DNA from: Deltaproteobacteria bacterium
GTDB lineage: Bacteria > Myxococcota > Kuafuiibacteriia > Kuafuiibacteriales > Kuafuiibacteriaceae
Length of the DNA: 64,000 nucleotides
Assembly (NCBI GenBank): GCA_020632995.1
Contig: JACKEN010000018.1
Coordinates: forward strand, 39,677-103,676
Direction of reading: 5' to 3'
The notes beneath the pieces are model-generated. The model saw only the letters and a list, made by a program, of their open reading frames with translations. It searched no databases and was not told the origin of the DNA. The position numbers were made by a program, and so were the translations under genes. Positions 8,736 through 16,064 of the stretch are shown one piece after another; positions within the stretch are counted from its first letter, which is position 1, and every line of letters begins with the position of its first letter.

Positions 8736-10565
8736 ATGAAGGTCAAAGACAAGGGAACCCCACCGCAGATGCCCCACCTCCGCGCGCCCGAGCCGGGCGC
8801 GGCGGGTTCCGTCGCCCCCGCGCCGGGGCACGACGTCTTCGGGCGCGGCGAGCCCGCGCCGCACGCCGACGCGGAGGGGCCGCGCGCCTCGCGGGTCGGC
8901 CTCGACACCCAGGGCGCGGGCCGCAACTCGGTCTTCGCGTTCCGGGTGCGCGGCGAGGATCGGGGGGTCGAGGACCTGATCGGCCGGCTGCCGCGGGTGG
9001 GGGCGGACTCGATCCACGCCCTGCTCGCGAAGCTGCCGCTCCAGACCGAGGTGAAGCGGATCATGGCCGCCCAGGCCGCGCCGGGGCCCCGGATCCCGTA
9101 CCGCCCCTTCGAGGCGATGAAGGCCGACTTGCCGATGCCGTTCGTCGAGGCGCTCGAGCGCCTGCCGGCCCTGACCGCGCGCTTCAACCCGGTGGAGCTG
9201 TACACCGCCGACGACGTCGCGGCGCTCAAGGAGCGCTTCCTCGACGACTACAAGGCGGGGATCCGCGAGAACCCCCGCTTCGAGTACACCCAGGGGGTGG
9301 CGAAGCTCCGGGCCAGCCTGGCCCGGGACGGCACCAGCCCCGAGGCGATCAAGGCGGAGCTGACCGAGCTGCGGGCGAAGATCGCGGCCCACCCGGTGGC
9401 GGAGGGCGACGACCTCGCGGGCCTGATGAAGCAAGCCGTCCTGCGCAAGCTCGACGACGATCTCTCGACGGTCCTCCTCCTCGAGGGGCTGGAGGGGCGC
9501 GAGGAGGGCAAGGTGAAGGCCGCCCTCACCACCAAGTACGGCGCGGGGGTGGACGACGCCCTCTACGACGCGGCCAAGGTGGTGTTCGGCTACCTGGTCG
9601 AGACCCAGGCCCACGCGAGCGAAGGGAAGAAGGCGAAGGAGGGCGAGGCGGCGCCGGTGCAAGGGAACCTGCCGCCCGCGCTGAGCGCCCACCTGTCGAA
9701 GGGCGAGTCGATGAGCGCGGCCGAGTTCAAGGACGCGGTGGACTGGATGCTCGGCCGCTACTACGCGGCGTACGAGGCCAAGAGCGGCCACGCCTTCCCC
9801 GCCGCGCTGAAGTATCGGGTGGAGCTCGACGACAGCTACTCGGCCATCGACGTGCGCGACAAGTCGTCGGACGGCCCGGTGATCGGCATCCCCGACAAGG
9901 CGCGCTCGCCGAAGAAGTACCTCGAGCTCCTGCGGCACGAGATCGACATGCACGCCCGGCAGTCGATGAACGGGCACTTCATGTTCGGGTTCGCGGGCGG
10001 GGCGCTGAAGGTGGACGAAGAGACCTGGTACGAGGGGCTCGCCAAGCACAACGAGATCGAGCTGATGCGCGAGATGTTCGGCGACGACTCCCAGCCCACG
10101 ATGCCGTACTTCACCTTCGCGATCCGGATGGCGGAGGAGGGCAAGAGCTTCCTCGAGGTCTTCGACGCGATGGCGAAGCTGCGGATGGCCGCCGGATCGA
10201 GTGAGAAGCTGGCCCTGTCGAACGCCTGGAACGCCACCTATCGGGTGTTCCGCGGGCACATCGACACCGCGAACCCCGACGCCTACGCGATGCCCAAGGA
10301 TCAGGCGTACCTGCGGGGCTGGATGCTCCAGGCCCAGCTCTCGGAGCGCGGGCTTTCCCACCTGAACGAGGCGGGAATCGGTCCACTGGACGGGCCCGAG
10401 CTCCTTTCTCGCTTTGACTTCGGCCCGGAGGATCTCATGTTCCCGGACGTGAACCTGACCCAGGCCTGGTTCGAGGAGGTGCTGCGGCCCAAGGCCGAGG
10501 CCGAGCTCGCCGCCAAGGCCGAGGGGGCAGGTGGGGCGCGGCCCGCGCCCGGTCAGGAACCGTGA
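8736..10565 (+). CDS. DUF1704 / QEGLA-motif metallopeptidase (MATCAP/KIAA0895-like)
   Basis: The protein has 609 residues. Near residue 401 it carries LRHEIDMHARQ, an HExxxH zinc motif. About 32 residues later comes WYEGLAKHNE, with Glu433 in the place of the QEGLA glutamate that completes the zinc site in this family. DUF1704 includes animal MATCAP tyrosine carboxypeptidases and bacterial proteins annotated as flavohemoglobin expression-modulating QEGLA proteins. The family assignment is firm; the bacterial substrate is unknown. The N-terminal ~60 residues are Pro/Ala-rich and probably disordered, with no signal peptide. The stop overlaps the rhomboid start by GTGA, so both proteases are probably made together. 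Copies of the iterated dyad lie at 9431 and 9659. Confidence 0.82.
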   Translation: MKVKDKGTPPQMPHLRAPEPGAAGSVAPAPGHDVFGRGEPAPHADAEGPRASRVGLDTQGAGRNSVFAFRVRGEDRGVEDLIGRLPRVGADSIHALLAKLPLQTEVKRIMAAQAAPGPRIPYRPFEAMKADLPMPFVEALERLPALTARFNPVELYTADDVAALKERFLDDYKAGIRENPRFEYTQGVAKLRASLARDGTSPEAIKAELTELRAKIAAHPVAEGDDLAGLMKQAVLRKLDDDLSTVLLLEGLEGREEGKVKAALTTKYGAGVDDALYDAAKVVFGYLVETQAHASEGKKAKEGEAAPVQGNLPPALSAHLSKGESMSAAEFKDAVDWMLGRYYAAYEAKSGHAFPAALKYRVELDDSYSAIDVRDKSSDGPVIGIPDKARSPKKYLELLRHEIDMHARQSMNGHFMFGFAGGALKVDEETWYEGLAKHNEIELMREMFGDDSQPTMPYFTFAIRMAEEGKSFLEVFDAMAKLRMAAGSSEKLALSNAWNATYRVFRGHIDTANPDAYAMPKDQAYLRGWMLQAQLSERGLSHLNEAGIGPLDGPELLSRFDFGPEDLMFPDVNLTQAWFEEVLRPKAEAELAAKAEGAGGARPAPGQEP

Positions 10566-12478
10566 GCCCGGACGAGGACATCCCCGAGACCACTCCCGCC
10601 CCGGAGGCGGCCGAGGCGCCCCAGACGGTGTTCGTGCACCTGCGCCCCGCGCGCCGGGTGCGCCCGCTGCCGCTCGCCGCGGTGCTGTCGATGGCCGCGC
10701 TGGTGCTGACCCAGCTCCTGCCCATCCACGTCGCGCAGGGGGACTGGTCGGCGGTGGTGCTCCTGGTGTTCGGCACCCTGGTCGCGCCCCTCGCGTTCCT
10801 GGTGTTCCTCTCCCAGGCCCCCGGCGACCCGGTGCTCGAGCTGGGGCAAGATCGCTTGCGCCTGCCGATCACCACCCGGGCCCAGGAGTACCTGACCTTC
10901 CGCTACCGCGACATCCAGTCCCTCTTCGTGCGGGGCGGGGCGGTGCCCTTCGTGTGGATCGGCACCGAGCTCGGCACCTTCTTGTACCCGGTGAAGGCCT
11001 TCGGCTCGCCCGAGGCGGCCCGTCAGGTCATCGACCTCATCCGCGATCGGGTCGCGGCCAACGCCCCCGACGGCGACGCCCGGCTCGGCCGCTTCGACGC
11101 CCAGCAGGCGGTGAGCGACAAGGCCTACGCCAACCGGATGTGGGGCACGAAGGTGCTCCTCGGCCTGATCCTGCTCGGCTTCGTGGCGGAGTTCCTCGGC
11201 GGCGCGATGGACGGCGTCCCCTTCTCGGTGGCGGGGCTCGGGGCCAACGTGCCCACCCTGGTGATGAAGGGGGAGGTCTACCGCCTGGTGACCTCCAACC
11301 TCCTGCACACCGACGTCTTCCACCTCGTGGTGAACGGGGTCCTGATCGCGGTGCTGGGCAGCATGGTGGAGCGCCTCCTCGGCACCTGGCCCTTCGTCCT
11401 CACCGCGCTCCTCGCCGCGGTGCTCGGCCCGCTCTCGTCTGCGCTGTCGGGCAACGCGACCCTCTCGCTCGGGGCCTCCACCATCGTCTTCGGCCTCCTC
11501 GGCCTCTACGGCTTCGTGGCCTACCGCTACCGGGGTCGCCTCCCCTTGGGCTTCTCGCCCCCGTTCCGGATGTGGCTCACCCTCGGGCTCATGCTCCTGT
11601 TCATGGCCATGGCCCTGCCGGGGGCGGACTTCGCCGCGCACCTCGGGGGCTTCCTCGCCGGGGTCCTGGTCGCCGCGCCCCTGGTCGACAAGGACCCGGA
11701 GCTCCCCCTGCGCCGCGCGCCCGGCGCGGTGGCCTGGGGGCTCTTGGCCCTCCTCGGGCTGTTCTCGGTCGGCTCGCTCGGCTGGGCTGTGCAAGCAAGC
11801 CTGCATGACGACGGGGCCTCGGAGCTCGCGGTGCTGGAGGACTTCGTGGCCCACCGCACCGTCCCGTCGGAGGTGGGGAACCAGGTGGCGTGGAGCCTGG
11901 CCCTGCGCCCGGACGCCACCCCCCGCCAGCTCGAGCTGGGCGAGACCCTGGCCCGCCGCGCGGTGTCCGAGGCCGAGGGGGACGAGGAGGAGGCCGCGAC
12001 GAAGGACACCCTCGCCACCCTCCTGTACCGCGAGGGGCGGCTCGACGAGGCGGTGCGGATGGAGGCGGAGCTCATCCCGATGGGCGAGGCGACCATGCCC
12101 ACCCAGCTCGCGCGCTTCCTGAAGGCGCGGCTCGAGAAGCAAGGTATCTTGCGCGACGAGGGCGCGCCGGCGGGCGAGCTCGAGTTCACCACCCGCTACC
12201 ACGAGGCGCGGGGCTTCGGCCTCGACCTCGCCCCGGGGCAGGACCTCGCCAAGGCGCGGACGATCTGGCTCCTGGTGGAGCGGGCGGGCACCCTGGAGGG
12301 CCTGGTGCGGCTTGGGCTCGGTGCGAACACGTCGACCGAGAAGACGCTGTGGCTGCGGAGCCTGGGCATCGAGCCGGTGTGGCTGGAGGGGGTGACCTTC
12401 CGGCTTGCGTGGGTGCAGGCGGGGCAGGCGGAGGCCAAGGGCTGGCTGATGCGCAAGGACGTGCTGGCGCTGCCTTAG
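10562..12478 (+). CDS. Rhomboid family intramembrane serine protease with N- and C-terminal extensions
   Basis: The 638-residue protein has two membrane segments and a PH-like soluble part at the N-terminus, then a rhomboid core. The core shows the oxyanion pair H254-x3-N258 (FHLVVN), the nucleophile S306 in LGASTIVFG (GAST replacing the usual GxSG) and the partner H360 in AAHLGGFLAG. It should cleave membrane-protein substrates within the inner membrane. Residues ~410-638 form a soluble helical TPR-like tail that typical GlpG lacks. It starts at GTG 10562 inside the stop of the DUF1704 gene. A repeat array begins right after its stop. Confidence 0.88.
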   Translation: MSPDEDIPETTPAPEAAEAPQTVFVHLRPARRVRPLPLAAVLSMAALVLTQLLPIHVAQGDWSAVVLLVFGTLVAPLAFLVFLSQAPGDPVLELGQDRLRLPITTRAQEYLTFRYRDIQSLFVRGGAVPFVWIGTELGTFLYPVKAFGSPEAARQVIDLIRDRVAANAPDGDARLGRFDAQQAVSDKAYANRMWGTKVLLGLILLGFVAEFLGGAMDGVPFSVAGLGANVPTLVMKGEVYRLVTSNLLHTDVFHLVVNGVLIAVLGSMVERLLGTWPFVLTALLAAVLGPLSSALSGNATLSLGASTIVFGLLGLYGFVAYRYRGRLPLGFSPPFRMWLTLGLMLLFMAMALPGADFAAHLGGFLAGVLVAAPLVDKDPELPLRRAPGAVAWGLLALLGLFSVGSLGWAVQASLHDDGASELAVLEDFVAHRTVPSEVGNQVAWSLALRPDATPRQLELGETLARRAVSEAEGDEEEAATKDTLATLLYREGRLDEAVRMEAELIPMGEATMPTQLARFLKARLEKQGILRDEGAPAGELEFTTRYHEARGFGLDLAPGQDLAKARTIWLLVERAGTLEGLVRLGLGANTSTEKTLWLRSLGIEPVWLEGVTFRLAWVQAGQAEAKGWLMRKDVLALP

Positions 12479-12484
12479 CTTGCC

Positions 12485-13700
12485 CTGGGCGGGGCGGAGG
12501 TGACTCGACGCTTCGCTTCCGGGCCCGAGGCCTTCCCTCTCCGGGGGACCGGCGATAGGGGGCGCTTTGGCTTTGATCGGCGGTGATCCGCCTTCTTGGG
12601 GGCCCCGCGGGCTTTGGCTTCGAGCGGCCGTGGTAGTGCCCCAAAGTCCCCCTCCGTGGGAAGGCCTCGGCCCCTCCCGCTTCGCTCGCGTGGGTGTCCG
12701 CCGGAGGCGCTTCTTGGCACTCGAAGCGGCGGGTGGAGGTGGTTCGACGCGCTTCGCTTCCGGGCCCGAGCGGCTGGCGGAGACTCGATGCTGCGCCTCC
12801 AGGCCCGAGCGGCCGGCGGAGGTGTTTCGACGCTTCGCTTCCGGGCCCGAGGCCTTCCCTCTCCGGGGGACCGGCGTTAGGGGCGCTTTGGCTTTGATCG
12901 GCGGTGATCCGCCTTCTTGGGGAGCGGCCGTGGTAGTGCCCCAAAGTCCCCTCCGTGGGGAGGCCTCGGCCCCTCCGCTTCGCTCGCGTGGGTGCCCGCC
13001 AGGGGCACGCAGGTCTTGGCTTCGAGCTGCGGGCGGAGGTGGTGCGACGCCTCGCTTCCGGGCCCGAGCGGCTGGCGGAGGTGACTCGATGCTGCGCCTC
13101 CAGGCCCGCGAGGCCGGCGGAGGTGGTTCGACGCTTCGCTTCCGGGCCCCTTCCCTCTCCGGGGGACCGGCGTTAGGGGGCCCTTTCGCGTTGATCGGCG
13201 GTGATCCGCCTTCTTGGGGGCCCCGCGGGCTTTGGCTTCGAGCGGCCGTGGTAGTGCCCCAAAGTCCCCCTCCGTGGGAAGGCCTCGGCCCCTCCCGCTT
13301 CGCTCGCGTTCCGCCGGAGCTTGGGCACAGGTCCCTAACTTCGAGCGGCGGGTGGAGGTGGTTCGACGCTTCGCTTCCGGGCCCGAGCGGCTGGCGGAGG
13401 TGACTCGATGCTGCGCCTCCAGGCCCGAGAGGCCGGCGGAGGTGGTGCGACGCTCCGCTTCCGGGCCCGAGGCCTTCCCTCTCCGGGGGACCGGCGTTAG
13501 GGGGCCCTTTCGCGTTGATCGGCGGTGATCCGCCTTCTTGGGGGCCCCGCGGGCTTTGGCTTCGAGCGGCCGTGGTAGTGCCCCAAAGTCCCCCTCCGTG
13601 GGAAGGCCTCGGCCCCTCCCGCTTCGCTCGCTTGGGTGCCCGCCGGAGGCGGCGGGCACGCAGGTCTTGGCTACGACCGGCGGGCGGAGGTGGTTCGATG
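12485..13700 (+). repeat. Four-unit tandem array of a ~320-bp structured non-coding repeat
   Basis: The word CCTTCCCTCTCCGGGGGACC recurs at about 12531, 12852 and 13472 (with a shortened flank at 13150), giving a period of ~300-322 bp. Each unit has a ~160-bp core running from GGGCCCGAGGCCTTCCC to GGGAAGGCCTCGGCCC (imperfect terminal inverted repeats), with an internal GGCGG-TGAT-CCGCC hairpin and the landmark TAGTGCCCCAAAGTCCCC. Linkers of ~150 bp hold ~50-bp sub-repeats (GGCGGAGGTG, TCGATGCTGCGCCTCCAGGC). Unit 2 lacks ~22 bp of the core. The period is not a multiple of three, so open frames here are not conserved between units. The array starts within 10-20 bp of the rhomboid stop. The 100 bp after it (13700-13806) hold nothing I recognise. 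Confidence 0.9.
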
Positions 13701-13806
13701 CTCGAGGACGCCGAACGGTTCGGAGTGAGGATTGGGTCGCTCAAGCCGCAGAGCCCCAAAGACCAGATTGGCCTGGTCGACGCCGGAGGTTGGTGTGGGG
13801 CGGGGA

Positions 13807-14340
13807 TCAGGGGAGGAAGTCGAGGTCGGGGACGCGGGTGGTGGAGAGCAGGTCGGCGGTGCCGCCGTCCACCAGGTCCATCGTGTCGCCGCGGGGGAGG
13901 GCGTCGTACTGGCGGCGGAGCGCGTTGAGGATCACGAGCTCCGGTGACACCACCGGGTGCACGGCGCAGCGGGCCGCCGCCGCCACCTCGCGCACCGCCA
14001 CCTCGTCGGAGGGGTCGGCCATGGCGAGGGTGAGCTCGCCCTTCTTCAGGGCGAGGGGGAAGACGGTGTGGAGGAGGGCGAGGTCGACCGGCACCCGGCG
14101 GCGCACCGCCTCGGGCACCGTGGGGATGCGCTCGACCGCGGGGACCCCCAGCTGATCGCTGAGGAAGCGCGCCAGCTCGTCCTCGGCCAGGTACCCGAGG
14201 AGGACCAGGGTGGAGCCCACGCGGCGGCCGTGCTGCTGCTGGGCCCTCAGGGCCTCGGCCAGCTGGTCCCCGGTGACGCGCCCCTGGGTGACCAGCATCT
14301 CGCCGATCGGTCTGCGTCGGGGTGTGCGCGCGGCCTGCAT
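13807..14340 (-). CDS. Stand-alone MshEN / GspE N-terminal domain protein
   Basis: The 177-residue protein matches the N-terminal domain of type II secretion/type IV pilus ATPases. It has IGEMLVTQGRVTGDQLAEALRAQ, then GSTLVLLGYLAEDELARFLSDQLGVP, then VPVDLALLHTVFPLALKKGELTLAMADPSD. MshEN domains of MshE bind cyclic di-GMP through two such helix-turn-helix-like halves. The ATPase core that normally follows is absent, so it may be a small sensor or adaptor. It starts with ATG 14340, divergent from the regulator gene at 14412, and ends facing the repeat array. Confidence 0.85.
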   Translation of the reverse strand: MQAARTPRRRPIGEMLVTQGRVTGDQLAEALRAQQQHGRRVGSTLVLLGYLAEDELARFLSDQLGVPAVERIPTVPEAVRRRVPVDLALLHTVFPLALKKGELTLAMADPSDEVAVREVAAAARCAVHPVVSPELVILNALRRQYDALPRGDTMDLVDGGTADLLSTTRVPDLDFLP

Positions 14341-14411
14341 GTCAGGGACGGTCGACGGGTTTCGGGCAAATGTGAGGGACGCCGGGTGCGGTTCCTGGGT
14401 ACCCTCGGCCG

Positions 14412-15914
14412 ATGCCCGGGCGCGTCGTGCCGTTCCCGCCCCGGGCTACGGGGCAGCCTCGGGCCGGGCTGAGCCTGGGGCGGCTGGTCGCGCCGCCGCG
14501 TCCCGCCGGGGCCCTCCCGCGGGCGGCCGCGGTCGAGGGCCTGGAGGCGGGGCTGTGGCGGAAGCTCACCCAGGTTGTGGCGCCGCCGGGCTCGGGGAAG
14601 ACCTCTCTGTTGGCCGCGTGGCTGCAGCAGACCCGGTGGCCGGCCGGGTGGCTGAGCGTGGACCTCGCCGATCGGGCGCCCGGGCGCGGCCTGGGGCACC
14701 TGTTGGCGGCGGCGGGGCGCGCGGTGCCCGAGGTCGGGGCCTCCGCCGAGGCGCTGGCGCGGGTCCCCGGCCCCTACGTGCCGGAGGTGGTGCTGGCCGA
14801 GGCCCTGGTGGCGCCGCTGCTGACCACCGGCGCCCGGGCGGTGCTGGTCCTGGACGACGTGCATCACCTCGCGGGGAGCCCGCTCGCGCCCGCCCTGGCC
14901 TGGCTGGTGCGGCGCGCCCCGCCCGGCCTGCACCTTCTGGTCTCGGCCCCTGAGGCGCAGGCCTGGTTGCAGGAAGGCCTCGGGCGCGGGGAGGCCACCA
15001 CGGTGGGCCCCGATGCGCTCGCCCTCGGCGCGGAGGAGGCGGTGCGCCTGGGCGCGCCCCCGGACGAGGCCGACGCGGTGGTGGCGGCGTCCGAGGGTCG
15101 GATCCTGTGGGCGCGGGTGGCGCTGGCTGGGGGCTGGGCGGACGGGGTGCGGGACGTGCGGGGCTGGGCCGACGCGTGGCGGCGCGGGTTCGGGCCCGAG
15201 CTGGCCGCGGTGCTGACCGCGGCGGCGGGGGCGACCCGGCTGTGCGCGGCGGGCCTCGCGGGGGGGCCGGAGCAGCCCGAGATGCAAGAGAGGTTGCGAC
15301 GGCTCGCGGAGCGCGGGGCCCTCCTACCGCGGGACGGTCATGGGGAGTGGTACGCGCTCCACCCCGAGCTCCGGGAGGCCCTGGGTGGGGTGGGGGAGGC
15401 GGCGGAGCCGACGGTGGCGCTCGCGGGCGAGGTGAGCCCCGCGGTGGCGGCGGGGGAGGCCTCGCTCGCTCGGGGTGCGCTGGAGGACGCGCAGGTCAGC
15501 CTGCAGGACGCGCAGGAGGCCTTGCGGGGCTACGAGGGGTCCGGGTGGGAGGCGGGGGTGGCGACCCTCGCCGCGGGGGTGGCCCTCGCCGCGGGCGATG
15601 ACGCGCTCGGGCCGGCCGACCGGGCGCTGGCCTGCCTCGACGCCTGCCCCGACCCCGCGCTCCGACCAGTGGCGGAGGCCCGGTGGGCGCAGGCGTGGGC
15701 GGGCGCGCAGGCGGCCCCCGACGACCGGCCGGACGGGCTGTCGGGCCGGGAGACGGCGGTGCTCGCGGGGGCCCGGGCGGGGGAGACCGATCAGGCGATC
15801 GCCGCCCGGCTTGGAATCGCGCTGGCCACGGTGAAGGTCACCTTGCACGAGCTGGCGCTGCGCCTCGAGGTGGAGGGCCGCCTGGGGTTGGTGCGCGGGG
15901 CCGGCCGGCCCTGA
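14412..15914 (+). CDS. Short MalT/LAL-type LuxR-family ATP-dependent transcriptional regulator
   Basis: The 500-residue protein has a P-loop APPGSGKTS (Lys ~63), a Walker-B-like VLVLDDVHHLAG, a winged-helix/TPR-like middle, and a C-terminal LuxR helix-turn-helix (LSGRETAVLAGARAGETDQAIAARLGIALATVK). MalT-type regulators are usually ~900 residues, so the TPR sensor is much shortened here. It should bind DNA when activated by a ligand or protein; the target is unknown. The ATG at 14412 fits the first conserved segment. Its neighbour across a 71-bp divergent gap is the MshEN protein. Two dyads, at 15491 and 15512, lie 21 bp apart inside it. Confidence 0.85.
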   Translation: MPGRVVPFPPRATGQPRAGLSLGRLVAPPRPAGALPRAAAVEGLEAGLWRKLTQVVAPPGSGKTSLLAAWLQQTRWPAGWLSVDLADRAPGRGLGHLLAAAGRAVPEVGASAEALARVPGPYVPEVVLAEALVAPLLTTGARAVLVLDDVHHLAGSPLAPALAWLVRRAPPGLHLLVSAPEAQAWLQEGLGRGEATTVGPDALALGAEEAVRLGAPPDEADAVVAASEGRILWARVALAGGWADGVRDVRGWADAWRRGFGPELAAVLTAAAGATRLCAAGLAGGPEQPEMQERLRRLAERGALLPRDGHGEWYALHPELREALGGVGEAAEPTVALAGEVSPAVAAGEASLARGALEDAQVSLQDAQEALRGYEGSGWEAGVATLAAGVALAAGDDALGPADRALACLDACPDPALRPVAEARWAQAWAGAQAAPDDRPDGLSGRETAVLAGARAGETDQAIAARLGIALATVKVTLHELALRLEVEGRLGLVRGAGRP

Positions 15915-15957
15915 CGGCGACGCAACACCTGATTGGCGTGAGATATTCCTCATCGAT

Positions 15958-15971
15958 GCAGGTCTCGTTGC
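15958..15971. repeat. Intergenic copy of the iterated 14-bp dyad upstream of lon
   Basis: GCAGGTCTCGTTGC lies in the 150-bp gap between the LuxR-type gene and lon, outside any coding frame. It could act as a regulator site for lon, but the motif's wide occurrence argues against a gene-specific role. Confidence 0.6.
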
Positions 15972-16064
15972 GGCCAAAAGCGCCCTGATGACCGATGCTT
16001 GCGCGCTCGGCCAGCGGACCGCGGTCCGCTTGACGGTGCGGTGGCCGGTGCTTGTCCGTGAGGG

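Noticed and set aside
12567..13403. Open frame through the repeats giving a repetitive Gly/Pro/Arg-rich protein
   Set aside because: Different repeat units are read in different frames, and indels between units do not preserve the frame, so there is no coding selection.
10553..13759. A ~1,070-codon open frame on the minus strand across the rhomboid gene and the repeat array
   Set aside because: It is antisense to a confident rhomboid gene, has no domain, and its first third only reads through repeats whose period is not a multiple of three. Long antisense frames are expected at this GC content.
16030..16058. Heat-shock-type promoter before lon (TTGACG)
   Set aside because: No acceptable -10 for either sigma-70 or sigma-32 is found at the right distance.
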